A DNA stretch of 64,000 bases from Ahrensia sp. R2A130 (GCF_000179775.1 NZ_AEEB01000003.1:907719-971718); one strand, 5' to 3'. Numbered from the stretch's first letter, positions 54,574 through 63,576 are shown. Notes: generated from the letters alone by a model not told the origin. Translations and numbers: made by a program.

Positions 54574-54744
54574 TTAGCGGGGCGATAGGGCCGCCAACGG
54601 ACCCGTGCCGAGTTGCCCCCGAAAATAACTATCAGCCAACGGAACGGCCATAACCGCCGCGATGCCAAGCGTCATCGGGCCCGCTAATTGAAACAGGCGG
54701 CTGCGAACGGAGCCGCTGGTCAGGTCGCGACTGTCGTCAGCCAT
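54574..54744 (-). pseudogene. MATE efflux transporter remnant (N-terminal fragment)
   Basis: An open frame of 56 codons, ATG 54742-54744 to TAA 54574. Residues 7-54 read as the start of a MATE-family Na+ or H+ drug antiporter: DLTSGSVRSRLFQLAGPMTL, then GIAAVMAVPLADSYF and GQLGTGPLAALS. A real MATE protein has about 450 residues and would continue with the rest of helix 2 and ten more helices; here similarity stops abruptly after AALS and a stop follows two codons later. The AT-rich module begins at this edge, so the gene was cut by insertion or deletion. No other part of it is present in the window. Confidence 0.75.
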
Positions 54745-54891
54745 GGGTCATGCTCGAATGTTCGGGATTACACAGCGTAACGGCGCGAGGCGTCAGACGG
54801 TTCCGGTAATGCGGCTGAGCCATATCACACCCTCGTCAAAACACCTTAGCCGTGCTTGGTATCACCGCACAGGAAAACGGTGGGCTGATAT

Positions 54892-55821
54892 ATGGACTGG
54901 ACAGCAAAGCAAACGAAACTGGACACCGGAACCACGGCTGCCATCTATCGCGCTGCACCATCTGCCGCACCAAAAGCTATCGTCCACATCAACCACGGAA
55001 TGGCGGAACATGCGGGGCGGTATGGCCGCTTTGCGAACGCGCTAACTAAAGCCGGTTATGCAGTGATCGCCCACGACCATCGCGGCCACGGCGGAACGCA
55101 GCACCCACAATCGTCGCTAGGCCATTTCGGACCGGACGGCCTCGACGGTGTGCTGGCAGATGTTACCGCCGTTCAAAAACTGGCGCGGGAACAACATCCC
55201 GAAACCCAGCTCATAACCTTCGGGCATTCCATGGGTTCGATCATCACGCTGAACCATGCGCTGCGAAATCCCACCGCATCCGATGCCATCGCATGCTGGA
55301 ATTCCGGTGCTGAGGGCGGTGCGTTGCTCGCCGTATTCCGTTCCATCCTCAAATTTCAGAAAGCATTCAAAGGCTCCGACGTCCCGTCCGGCCTTGCGAA
55401 AACACTGACCTTCGATACCTGGAACAAAGCCTTTCCCCCAAACCGCACCGACTTCGACTGGCTGTCGCGCGATGACGCCGAGGTGGATGCCTATGTCGCT
55501 GATCCGCTATGCGGCTTTCCCGTCACCATGGGCCTGTGGTTGTCCGTCACCGATGGCGTGAAAGCTGGTGCCGACGACGCTCAACTGGCCAAGCTGCCCG
55601 CCACCCTGCCCGTGCATCTGGTGGGCGGGTTGAAAGACCCTTGCACCGAAAACGGCAAGGCGATGCAGAACCTGGCAGATAGAATGACCGCGCGCGGCAT
55701 GTCCGATGTCACGTTGAACCTGCTGCCCGACACACGCCACGAAAGCTTGAACGAAATAAACCGCGACGAGACAACGGCGGATTTCATCGCGTGGCTCGAT
55801 CAACGCTTCGGTTCGCGATAG
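54892..55821 (+). CDS. Alpha/beta hydrolase (monoacylglycerol lipase-like)
   Basis: A 309-residue serine hydrolase. It has the oxyanion HG motif (NHGMAEHAGRY), the HDHRGHGGT turn, nucleophile S113 in GHSMG, an acid in GGLKDPC and His in DTRHESLNE. This is the pattern of bacterial monoacylglycerol lipase/lysophospholipase-like enzymes. No signal peptide. It stands alone on the plus strand, 147 bases from the divergent MATE remnant. The substrate is unknown. Confidence 0.85.
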   Translation: MDWTAKQTKLDTGTTAAIYRAAPSAAPKAIVHINHGMAEHAGRYGRFANALTKAGYAVIAHDHRGHGGTQHPQSSLGHFGPDGLDGVLADVTAVQKLAREQHPETQLITFGHSMGSIITLNHALRNPTASDAIACWNSGAEGGALLAVFRSILKFQKAFKGSDVPSGLAKTLTFDTWNKAFPPNRTDFDWLSRDDAEVDAYVADPLCGFPVTMGLWLSVTDGVKAGADDAQLAKLPATLPVHLVGGLKDPCTENGKAMQNLADRMTARGMSDVTLNLLPDTRHESLNEINRDETTADFIAWLDQRFGSR

Positions 55822-55871
55822 TTGAAACGCACCCCCCTGTTCAAAGCCGGAACCTGTGCTAGTCTTTAGGC

Positions 55872-56171
55872 ATGTTGAGATTGCTGCTCAGTTTTGCACT
55901 GTTCGCCACCGCCTCCACGGCGGCGCTTGCCGATGTAAAACGCAAGGATGGCAGCGTCATCGAGTGCTACTGCACCGACAAGTTCGGCAGCCGCCACGAG
56001 ATCGGCGATATCATTTGCCTCACGGTGGACGACCGCTCCTACATGGCAAAGTGCATCATGGCGCAGAACGTACCGCATTGGCGCGATCAAAAGCTTGGCT
56101 GCCTGTCGTCTGAAGCACCGAAGATGACGCCGAAACCATCCGACACCGCAATCGCCCAACTGTTGCGGTGA
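55872..56171 (+). CDS. Small exported Cys-containing protein
   Basis: A 99-residue protein with a signal peptide (cleavage after AALA, near 20) and a short mature chain holding four Cys residues (ECYC, IICL, KCIM, LGC), suggesting two disulfides in the periplasm. No named family recognised. Its stop overlaps the start of the EamA permease gene by 4 bases (GTGA), so the two are translationally coupled and may work together. Confidence 0.65.
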   Translation: MLRLLLSFALFATASTAALADVKRKDGSVIECYCTDKFGSRHEIGDIICLTVDDRSYMAKCIMAQNVPHWRDQKLGCLSSEAPKMTPKPSDTAIAQLLR

Positions 56172-57091
56172 GCATAGCCAGCGTACCGGTCAAACCATCG
56201 CGAACACTCCCCCTTCAGGGTATCGCGTGGATGGTTGTGACGACGATCATGTTCGTGGTCGTCACCGGCATCGTGCGCGAACTCGGCTCCGACTTACCCG
56301 CGCCGGTATCAGCTTTCATCCGCTACGCTTTTGGCCTCGTGCTGCTGGCCCCGGCAATCTTTCGCATGATGCGAAATGTGCCTGAATTCGAACTGATAAA
56401 ATTCTCCGCTCTGCGCGGCTTGGCCCATGCGCTTGGTGTGACACTGTGGTTCTTCGCCATGGCCCGCATACCCATCGCCGAGGTGACAGCCATCGGCTAC
56501 GTCACGCCCATCGTGGTCACCATCGGCGCGGCAATTTTCCTCGGCGAAAAGCTGCGCCTGCGCCGCATGGCCGGCGTCGTGGCAGGTTTGATCGGCGCAC
56601 TCATCATCATCCGACCCGGCTTTCAGGAAGTCTCAATCGGACAGTTGGCGCAGCTCGGCACCGCGCCGTTGTTCGCCGCTTCCTACCTGATGACGAAAAG
56701 CCTGACGGGCCGCATGTCGTCCACCGATATCGTGGTGATGCTCACCATCTGCGTGACTATATTCCTGTTTCCGCTTGCGCTGTGGGATTGGCAGTGGCCC
56801 ACCATGCGCGAGCTGGGCTTCCTCTTCGCCTGCGCCATCGCCGCCACCTTCGGCCACTACGCCATGACGAGGGCGCTGGCGGCCGCTCCTATTTCAGTCA
56901 CCCAGCCGATCACGTTTTTACAGTTGGTTTGGGCCGTGGCACTCGGCTGGTTCGTGTTCGGTGAAGCTGTGGACCCATGGGTGATCGTAGGCGGCACGAT
57001 AATCGTCGTGGCTGCCAGCTGGATTTCGTACCGCGAAAACCAACTCGCCAAGCGCATCACACCTGTCGCGGGAGAACCGAAATGGCATTGA
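56168..57091 (+). CDS. EamA/DMT family transporter
   Basis: A 307-residue permease of ten helices in two EamA repeats. Motifs include AWMVVTTIMFVVVTGIVREL, FIRYAFGLVLLAP, RIPIAEVTAIGYVTPIVVTIGAAIFLGEK and, in repeat 2, APISVTQPITFLQLVWAVALGWFVFGE. It resembles the subgroup with S-adenosylmethionine or riboflavin transporters, but the substrate cannot be fixed. The start is GTG 56168, overlapping the small exported protein gene by 4 bases; the end overlaps the next gene by 10. Confidence 0.87.
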   Translation: MSIASVPVKPSRTLPLQGIAWMVVTTIMFVVVTGIVRELGSDLPAPVSAFIRYAFGLVLLAPAIFRMMRNVPEFELIKFSALRGLAHALGVTLWFFAMARIPIAEVTAIGYVTPIVVTIGAAIFLGEKLRLRRMAGVVAGLIGALIIIRPGFQEVSIGQLAQLGTAPLFAASYLMTKSLTGRMSSTDIVVMLTICVTIFLFPLALWDWQWPTMRELGFLFACAIAATFGHYAMTRALAAAPISVTQPITFLQLVWAVALGWFVFGEAVDPWVIVGGTIIVVAASWISYRENQLAKRITPVAGEPKWH

Positions 57092-57957
57092 GAGCAATCG
57101 TTCTTTCAGCGGCAATGTTGTTGACCGCTCCCGCCGCCGCACAACTGGCACCGTTCAAAAACGACCTCTTCAACTATCCGGCACCCGTCACACAAGACGG
57201 TGCCGGCGACATCACTGTAGCTTACAACCGCGAGCGCGACATGGTCGCCCGCGACAAGGTTCTGCGCCGCAAGGCCCATGACCGTTTCGTCGATACATCC
57301 GTGCGGTGGAAGCGCCGCGTGCGCAGCTACGCCTCACCCAATGGCACAAAGAAAAAGTTCGAAGTCGGTGCTTACAATGGCGGCGCTGCGGTCACGGTAA
57401 TCTACGTTCACGGCAAGGGCGGCAACCGCCGACAGGGCGTGAACGACTGGACATTCGGCGGCAATTTCAACCGTCTGCAAAACCTGATGGCCCGCAATCG
57501 CGGCTTGCTCATCACACCGGACTTTGCAGGCTTTGGCCCCAAAGGCACGAGCGATATCGAAGCACTAGCCACCCATGCCCGCGTTCTGTCACCTGCCGGA
57601 AAACTGTACATCGCTTGTGGCTCTATGGGCGGCAGCATTTGCTGGCGGCTGGCCTCGGACCCCGCCAAAGCCGCACTGCTGGATGGCATCATCCTTCTGG
57701 GCGCCCGCTGGAACGACAGCTTTCTCGACAGCGCGACGATAAAAAGTAACACGCGCGATTTACCCATTGTCGTCGCTCACGGTACGGCAGACGTGGTGTT
57801 CCCGCACTCGGGCTGGCGCAGTTTCCTCGGCAAACTGCGGGCACGCCGTTCGAACTACCCCGTCCGCATGGTGTCGTTTGAAAACGGCGTCCACGGAACC
57901 CCCATCCGCATGATCGACTGGCGTGACGAATTGAACCGGCTCATCGCCAAACGCTGA
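57082..57957 (+). CDS. Exported alpha/beta hydrolase
   Basis: A 291-residue protein with a signal peptide ending at PAAA (20). The hydrolase core has YVHGKGGNRRQG (oxyanion), nucleophile S181 in CGSMGGS, D237 in HGTADVV and His in ENGVHGTP. It has a long N-terminal charged segment (30-85) before the core. It may be a periplasmic esterase or acyl-transferase-like enzyme. ATG 57082 lies in the last codons of the EamA gene (10-base overlap), forming a three-gene unit with the small Cys protein. The signal sequence supports this start over frame further upstream. Confidence 0.8.
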   Translation: MALRAIVLSAAMLLTAPAAAQLAPFKNDLFNYPAPVTQDGAGDITVAYNRERDMVARDKVLRRKAHDRFVDTSVRWKRRVRSYASPNGTKKKFEVGAYNGGAAVTVIYVHGKGGNRRQGVNDWTFGGNFNRLQNLMARNRGLLITPDFAGFGPKGTSDIEALATHARVLSPAGKLYIACGSMGGSICWRLASDPAKAALLDGIILLGARWNDSFLDSATIKSNTRDLPIVVAHGTADVVFPHSGWRSFLGKLRARRSNYPVRMVSFENGVHGTPIRMIDWRDELNRLIAKR

Positions 57958-58020
57958 TCGGCTCTTGCATGAAACCCGACCAGCGGGCATCCCGTAACTG
58001 GGAGCCTGATGTAAAGCGTG

Positions 58021-58034
58021 CGGATTTATATCCG
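58021..58034. promoter_or_regulatory. Inverted repeat CGGAT-TTAT-ATCCG
   Basis: A perfect 5+5 inverted repeat 19-32 bases ahead of the flavin oxidoreductase start. It could be a repressor operator or part of an extended -10 region. No known regulator can be named. Confidence 0.35.
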
Positions 58035-58052
58035 ATTATGGAAACGGGCCAG

Positions 58053-59399
58053 ATGAACACCAAAAATATCGCTGTTATCGGCTCAGGCATTTCCGGCCTG
58101 TCCGCCGCTTGGTTACTGTCCAAAAAACACGACGTAACGCTGCTGGAAGCTGACGACCGGTTGGGTGGCCACACCAACACCGTGGACATGGATGTGAACG
58201 GCCAAACAGTCGCCGTGGACACGGGTTTCATCTGTTTCAACACCGCCACTTACCCCAATCTGGTCGCCCTATTCGATCATCTCGACGTGCCGGTTCACGA
58301 CACCACCATGGGCTTTGCGGTGTCGCGGTTTTCCGGCGGCTACGAATATTCTGGCGGCAGTTACTCCGCCCTCTTCGGTCAGCGCTCGAATATCGCCAAG
58401 CCCTCACACTGGCTGATGATACGCGATATCCTACGGTTCTTTCGCGAAGCCGCTGCCGATCTCGACGCTATTCCTACCGAACAATCGCTTGGCGATTACT
58501 TGGCCAGCAAAAACTACAGCCGCGCCTTCATCGAAAACCACTTGCTGCCCATGGGTGCCGCCATCTGGTCCAGCGATGCGGGCGACGTGATGGATTACCC
58601 CGCCCGCGCGTTCATCTCCTTTTTCCAAAACCATGCGCTGTTGCAGGTTGAAGACCGCCCGAAATGGGGAACGGTCGTAGGCGGTTCACGCACCTATTTG
58701 AACGCCGTCGTGGCCGACGGAAATTTCGCCGTTCAAACGAATGCTGCAGCCACAAGCGTGGTCCGCCACCACGACCGCGTGGACGTTCATGGTGCAGATG
58801 GCGTGGTGCGAACTTTCGACGACGTCGTCATCGCCACCCACGCCGACCAGGCGCTGAATATGCTCGATGCACCATCGGCAGAAGAGCAACGCCTGCTGGG
58901 CTCATTCCGCTACACCCCGAACCGCGCCGTTCTTCACCGCGACCCCGCCGCGATGCCGAAGCGCCGCCGCGTTTGGGATGCCTGGAATTACATCGACTTC
59001 GACAAGCCCGGCCAGCCCCCGGATGCCAACAGCCGCCTGTGCCTGAGCTATTGGATGAACGCGCTACAGGATTTGGGCACAGACGAAGATATCTTCGTCA
59101 CCCTAAACCCGCCGGAAGACATGGAATTGAAAAACGTCGCAGCAAGTTTTGACTACGCCCACCCGCTTTTCGATGAAGCCGCGCTGAACGCGCAGCAAGA
59201 GCTTTGGTCACTCCAAGGCACGAACCGCACATGGTTCTGTGGCGCGCATTTCGGTTCCGGCTTCCACGAAGACGGGCTGCAGTCCGGCCTTGCCGTTGCT
59301 GAACAACTGGGCGGCGTCCGTCGCCCGTGGGAAGTCGAAAACGAGTCCGGTCGCATCACGATTTCCAATCCGGCGGCACAGCTTCAAGCAGCAGAATAA
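58053..59399 (+). CDS. FAD/NAD(P)-binding amine oxidase-like oxidoreductase
   Basis: A 448-residue flavoprotein. The dinucleotide motif AVIGSGISGLSAAWLL is at 7-22, followed by EADDRLGGHTNTVD and DTGFICFNTATYPNL, a signature of the family that stands beside DUF1365 and cyclopropane-fatty-acyl synthases. ATG 58053 gives the usual 'MntKNIAVIGSGI'; an in-frame ATG at 58038 lies in the inverted repeat region. Its stop and the DUF1365 start overlap by one base (TAATG). It probably modifies membrane lipid acyl chains, but no assay-grade evidence is in the sequence. Confidence 0.82.
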   Translation: MNTKNIAVIGSGISGLSAAWLLSKKHDVTLLEADDRLGGHTNTVDMDVNGQTVAVDTGFICFNTATYPNLVALFDHLDVPVHDTTMGFAVSRFSGGYEYSGGSYSALFGQRSNIAKPSHWLMIRDILRFFREAAADLDAIPTEQSLGDYLASKNYSRAFIENHLLPMGAAIWSSDAGDVMDYPARAFISFFQNHALLQVEDRPKWGTVVGGSRTYLNAVVADGNFAVQTNAAATSVVRHHDRVDVHGADGVVRTFDDVVIATHADQALNMLDAPSAEEQRLLGSFRYTPNRAVLHRDPAAMPKRRRVWDAWNYIDFDKPGQPPDANSRLCLSYWMNALQDLGTDEDIFVTLNPPEDMELKNVAASFDYAHPLFDEAALNAQQELWSLQGTNRTWFCGAHFGSGFHEDGLQSGLAVAEQLGGVRRPWEVENESGRITISNPAAQLQAAE

Positions 59400-60187
59400 T
59401 GATGTCCGGCGGCGCGCTCTATCACGGTGAAGTCGTCCACAAGCGCATCCGTCCCGTGGAGCACCGGCTCAACTATCGCGTCTTCTCCATGGCGCTCGAC
59501 GTGGATCGCATCGCGGAAACCACCAACGGTCTGAAACTGTTTTCACTGGGTCGGTTCAACCTGTTTTCCCTGCGCCACCGCGACCATGGTTTGCGGGACG
59601 GTTCATCCGTTTCTGAGTTCGCATGGAGCGAAGTTCGCCGCGCCGGCGTTGAGCAACAGGTCGAGCGCATAACCATGCTCTTCTACCCCCGCATCCTCGG
59701 CTACGCCTTCAATCCGCTCACGGTCTATTTTTGCGTCGACGCTGAAAACCGCCCCGTGTTGATGATCTACGAGGTCCGCAACACATTCGGACAAGACCTC
59801 ACCTACGTTTTGCACGCGGGCAATCTCGTTAACGGTACGGCCCGCCACGGCATGGCGAAACTGTTCTACGTCTCCCCCTTCAACAAGGTCGAGGGCGACT
59901 ACCTTTTCCATGTCACCCCGCCCGCCGCAGAGCTGACCGTAGGCGTAGCTTTGAAGTTGGACGGAGCAGCGACACTGCGAACGCATTTCCGCGGAAGCCG
60001 CGACGAGCTGACCGACAAATCGCTTCTTCGCGCATTTTTCCGCTACCCTTTGATGACCGTAAAAATCGTCGCGGGTATTCATTGGGAAGCGGTGAAGCTT
60101 TGGAAAAAAGGGATGAGGCTACAGCCCAGTCCCGATCATCCGCCCGCCCCGATTGTTCGTGATTTCGAGCCGCTTCCTTCGATTTAA
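59399..60187 (+). CDS. DUF1365 protein
   Basis: A 262-residue soluble protein with the DUF1365 pattern: LYHGEVVHKRIRPVEHRLNYRVFSMALDV at the start, then RITMLFYPRILGYAFNPLTVYFC and YVSPFNKVEGDYLFHV. It is nearly always next to the flavin oxidoreductase seen here. Two ATGs exist (59399 and 59402); the first forms the TAATG junction. In many genomes a cyclopropane-type methyltransferase follows; here the next gene is on the other strand instead. Function unknown; a lipid-linked enzyme is likely. Confidence 0.85.
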   Translation: MMSGGALYHGEVVHKRIRPVEHRLNYRVFSMALDVDRIAETTNGLKLFSLGRFNLFSLRHRDHGLRDGSSVSEFAWSEVRRAGVEQQVERITMLFYPRILGYAFNPLTVYFCVDAENRPVLMIYEVRNTFGQDLTYVLHAGNLVNGTARHGMAKLFYVSPFNKVEGDYLFHVTPPAAELTVGVALKLDGAATLRTHFRGSRDELTDKSLLRAFFRYPLMTVKIVAGIHWEAVKLWKKGMRLQPSPDHPPAPIVRDFEPLPSI

Positions 60188-60227
60188 CGGCCAAGTTTTC
60201 CCAAAGATTGCATTATTTCCCGAAATA

Positions 60228-60974
60228 TCATGCGATTTTCTGGATGATCCGAAGGTAGAGCCAATACGGCAATATATTCAGGAACTTGAGTATCCAAACG
60301 AGCTGCCACGGGAACGCGATTTCGAACTTCTTCGCCTTCAATCCGGCAATCATCTTGTCCGCAGCATCCTCCGGCTCCATCAGGAATGGCATTGGAAAAT
60401 CATTCTTATCCGTCATCGGCGTCCGCACAAAACCGGGGTTGATGACCGAAAGCGCGATGCCCTTGCGGGCCAATTCGCCGTGCGAACCTTCCGCCATATT
60501 GATGAGCGCAGCCTTGGTTGCACCGTAGCTGGCGGAATTGGGCAAACCACCATAACCAGCCACCGACGACACCCACGAAATATGCCCCTCACCACGGGCA
60601 ATCATATCCGGCAGCACGGCATCGAGACCGTTGACGACACCCATGATATTTACGTCCAGCGTCTTCTGAAAATTCTCAGGCTTCATCTCGGTCAATGAAC
60701 TCTGGAACCATGCTCCCGCGCACAAAATAACGAGATCGACCGGCCCATGCGCCGCTTCCATCTCGTCCTTGACCGCGTTCATCTTTTCACGGTCCGTTAC
60801 ATCGCACGGGTAGACGCTGATGTTGGAATTGCCATCTGCAATAGCATTCAGCTTGTCTTCCGAACGGGCGCTGATCGAAACGTGGCACCCCTGCTCGGCC
60901 AGCTTGCGGGCGCAGTTTTCGCCAAGGCCGGAGCTCGCACCGGTAATCCAGACATGTTTCCAAGGAGCGCTCAT
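60228..60974 (-). CDS. Short-chain dehydrogenase/reductase
   Basis: A 248-residue Rossmann-fold oxidoreductase. The nucleotide motif TGASSGLG is at 11-18, CAGAW is the NAG-like motif, and the catalytic set is S136/S137 with Y150 and K154 (YGATK). A hydrophobic, aromatic C-terminal tail (residues 220-248) suggests membrane association, as for lipid-acting SDRs. It is convergent to DUF1365 with 40 bases between stops, and its closeness to the flavin oxidoreductase-DUF1365 pair fits a shared lipid pathway. Confidence 0.87.
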   Translation of the reverse strand: MSAPWKHVWITGASSGLGENCARKLAEQGCHVSISARSEDKLNAIADGNSNISVYPCDVTDREKMNAVKDEMEAAHGPVDLVILCAGAWFQSSLTEMKPENFQKTLDVNIMGVVNGLDAVLPDMIARGEGHISWVSSVAGYGGLPNSASYGATKAALINMAEGSHGELARKGIALSVINPGFVRTPMTDKNDFPMPFLMEPEDAADKMIAGLKAKKFEIAFPWQLVWILKFLNILPYWLYLRIIQKIA

Positions 60975-61119
60975 GATCTAACCTTTTTCAAAACTTCACT
61001 GCTGTGCAAACGCACCAGAGTGGGAACGGGTTTCGCGCTGGGCGCATTAAAGCGCTATACGTCATTATTGGCAGGCGGCCAGCACATGGCCCATCACTTC
61101 ATTTACAGGCGACGCATCA

Positions 61120-61977
61120 ATGTTTGAAACCTTTTCGCTGGCTGAACTTCTCACGCTGCAAAACTTCTTCACGCTTCTCATGCTCGTTCTGCTTCAGGCC
61201 GTGCTTGGCTTCGATAACCTGCTTTACATTTCCATCGAGTCGAAGCGCGTACCGCTCGCTGATCAATCACGGGTGCGTCGCATGGGTATTCTCATGGCGA
61301 TTGCGCTGCGTATCGTGCTGCTCTTCGTGGTCACCCAGGCAATCGCCTATTTCGAGGAACCGTTTTACACGGTCAATATTCCCGGCATTCTGGAAGGCAA
61401 GATCAGCGGCCATTCGCTTATCGTTCTCTTCGGCGGCGCCTTCATCATCTATACGGCGATGAAAGAAATCATGCATATGATGGCGGTTCATGACCCCCAT
61501 GCGGATGCGCAGCGCGGCATAAAATCGGTCGCCCAAGTGGTCACGATGATCGTCATCATGAACCTCGTGTTCTCGTTCGATTCCATCCTGTCGGCGCTGG
61601 CGCTGACCGACTTCTTCCTCATCATGGCGACCGCCATCATCATCTCCGGCCTGATGATGCTGTTTCTGGCAGATCGCGTGTCAGACTTCTTGTCGAAGAA
61701 CCGCATGTACGAAGTGCTAGGCCTCTTCGTCTTGTTTATCGTCGGCATCATGCTGGTGTCGGAAGGTGGCCACCTCGCCCACATCATGCTGTTCGGTTAC
61801 CCCGTGGAGCCGATGGCAAAAACGACCTTCTACTTCGTCCTCGTGGTGCTGCTTTTGGTGGACATCGTACAGTCCCGCTACCAGCGCAAATTGCTGGCGC
61901 AGAAGAAACGCGAGATCGACGATGCCATGATCACCACCGAGGGCATCGACGCCAAACACGCCATGCATCAAGGCTAA
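61120..61977 (+). CDS. TerC family membrane protein
   Basis: A 285-residue protein with about eight membrane helices. The two TerC acidic motifs are visible in helices: LGFDNLLYIS near 30 and FSFDSILSALALTD near 150, thought to bind or move metal ions (manganese, calcium) or tellurium species. A long polar C-terminal tail (250-285) follows. It is a single gene with 145 bases upstream shared with the divergent SDR gene, and its stop lies 6 bases from the convergent dehydrogenase stop. Metal homeostasis is inferred from family. Confidence 0.88.
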   Translation: MFETFSLAELLTLQNFFTLLMLVLLQAVLGFDNLLYISIESKRVPLADQSRVRRMGILMAIALRIVLLFVVTQAIAYFEEPFYTVNIPGILEGKISGHSLIVLFGGAFIIYTAMKEIMHMMAVHDPHADAQRGIKSVAQVVTMIVIMNLVFSFDSILSALALTDFFLIMATAIIISGLMMLFLADRVSDFLSKNRMYEVLGLFVLFIVGIMLVSEGGHLAHIMLFGYPVEPMAKTTFYFVLVVLLLVDIVQSRYQRKLLAQKKREIDDAMITTEGIDAKHAMHQG

Positions 61978-61983
61978 ATCGCC

Positions 61984-62979
61984 TTAGCCAAAGGCGCGGA
62001 TGCGTTCCACCAGATCGTCCGGCACTTCGATTTTGCCGGACGTGTTGGCCCGCGCTGCCACACGGCGTGAGCCGGGCAAACGTGACCCTTCTTGCGCGGT
62101 AATCGCTTCAGCAAGCGCTGCAACGCGTTCGCCAAAACCACCGCTGGAAAGCGGGTCCGGGTCTATGGCAATGAAGGTCTGTCCCGTGTTGGGCGGGCCG
62201 CCTACGGTGCCGGAAAACGGGCTGGAATCCTTGCCCAACACCGCGCCTGAAAGGGCAGCGGCAAACACCTCCACCATCAAGCCAGCGCCGAACCCTTTTG
62301 CTCCGCCCGATGGCACCATGGAACCTTTCAGCGCAATGGCCGGATCGGTCGTCGGGTTGCCGTCAGCGTCCAGCGCCCAACCTTCGGGAATGGGTTCACC
62401 TTCGCGGTTCCGCAGCATGATTTCGCTTTTGGCGATGGCAGAAGCAGATTGGTCGATAACGAATGTCGGTTCGCCATCCGGGCCAGGGACGCCAAGCGCA
62501 AACGGGTTGGTGCCAACGACAGGCTTCTTGCCGCCGGCCGGTGCGATGGAGGCTGGCGCATTGGTGAAGCAAAGGCCCAACAATCCCGCCCGCGCAATGC
62601 GCTCCGCATGGTGGCCCAGCACGCCGCAATTATAAGAGTTGAAGATGCTCATCACACCCACACCCTGCGAACGTGCAGCATCGACCATAGCATCAAAACC
62701 CGCATCGATCGCCGGGTGGGCAAAGCCGGACTTCGCATCGACACGCACCAGCGCAGGTTTGGGTGTTTCGACGGCAGGCTCGGCCTTACCGTCCACTTTC
62801 CCGCAGTGGACGTGCTCGGCGTAGATCGGCACATACATCAAGCCATGCGACCGAACACCATCACGTTCCGCCATCCGGGTCGATCGCGCAACGGCACCCG
62901 CATTGGTGGCAGAAGTCCCTGCTCCAACCAGCGCATTTGTTGCCAGTGTCTCGATCTCGTCCAGCGTCATTTGCGCCAT
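61984..62979 (-). CDS. Malate/L-lactate dehydrogenase family oxidoreductase (Ldh_2)
   Basis: A 331-residue NAD(P)-dependent enzyme of the Ldh_2/MDG1 group. Characteristic motifs are RMAERDGVRSHGL, SIFNSYNCGVLGHHAERIARAGLLGLCFTNAPAS, VGTNPFALGVPG and GAKGFGAGLMVEVFAAALSG. The family reduces 2-oxoacids or imines (sulfolactate, ureidoglycolate, delta-1-piperideine-2-carboxylate); the substrate here is open. It follows the next two genes on the same strand (gap of 21 bases to the neighbour), so the three may form an operon. Confidence 0.88.
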   Translation of the reverse strand: MAQMTLDEIETLATNALVGAGTSATNAGAVARSTRMAERDGVRSHGLMYVPIYAEHVHCGKVDGKAEPAVETPKPALVRVDAKSGFAHPAIDAGFDAMVDAARSQGVGVMSIFNSYNCGVLGHHAERIARAGLLGLCFTNAPASIAPAGGKKPVVGTNPFALGVPGPDGEPTFVIDQSASAIAKSEIMLRNREGEPIPEGWALDADGNPTTDPAIALKGSMVPSGGAKGFGAGLMVEVFAAALSGAVLGKDSSPFSGTVGGPPNTGQTFIAIDPDPLSSGGFGERVAALAEAITAQEGSRLPGSRRVAARANTSGKIEVPDDLVERIRAFG

Positions 62980-63000
62980 AGTGTTTTCTCCAAAGTCGAA

Positions 63001-63576
63001 TTAATCATTGTCTGAATTACCTGCGCCAGCATCAGCGCGGCTAGCGTCGTCTGCTGGAACCAGCAGATCGCTAGCCATAACCTGCAACGCGCGAAAGTCC
63101 GCATTATCCGGCGCGCAGGTGTTGAATATCCGCTCCATCGGCTTGGCCACCGCAATAGCATGGATCAGCACCGGCGTACCAAAATCCGTTGGCGTCAGGC
63201 TGTTGGCAATGTCGGAAAAATGCTCACCGGTTTCCTGAGTTCGCGCGATGGCAAAGGCGTGTAGCAGCGATGGATGATCGACACGCGCTTCGACGCCGCT
63301 GGAAATCGTCGCAAGGTCGATCATCGACGGTCCATCGATCAGCGCCCGCGCCTGCCCTGCCCGCCAGATGCTATCGTCTCCGATTGCGAATTTGGCAGAT
63401 TTTCCATGGGCGAATTTCGTCAACGCGAGAACAAGTTCCGCCAGCGCCTCTTCGCTTCGGTATAGCCCGCAACCGACCGCAAGTTCACGCGCAGTTTCGC
63501 GTTCGACGCCACGGGCGATGGCAGCTTTTTGCAACGTCACAAGCCACTCGTTTTGAGAGATATGTCCGGCTTTCAT
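63001..63576 (-). CDS. Unknown protein, possibly DUF3726
   Basis: A 191-residue mostly helical protein. The N-terminal part, WLVTLQKAAIARGVERETARELA then GLYRSEEALAELVLALT, resembles the DUF3726 family found near Ldh_2-type dehydrogenases; that assignment is from memory and tentative. No catalytic motif is visible. ATG 63576 overlaps the next gene's stop by 4 bases (ATGA), so it is coupled to it. The C-terminus is acidic and disordered-looking. Confidence 0.55.
   Translation of the reverse strand: MKAGHISQNEWLVTLQKAAIARGVERETARELAVGCGLYRSEEALAELVLALTKFAHGKSAKFAIGDDSIWRAGQARALIDGPSMIDLATISSGVEARVDHPSLLHAFAIARTQETGEHFSDIANSLTPTDFGTPVLIHAIAVAKPMERIFNTCAPDNADFRALQVMASDLLVPADDASRADAGAGNSDND

Noticed and set aside
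54743..55045. A 100-codon plus-strand frame before and within the hydrolase gene
   Set aside because: It overlaps the hydrolase in another frame and has no protein-like pattern; the hydrolase start at 54892 explains the region.
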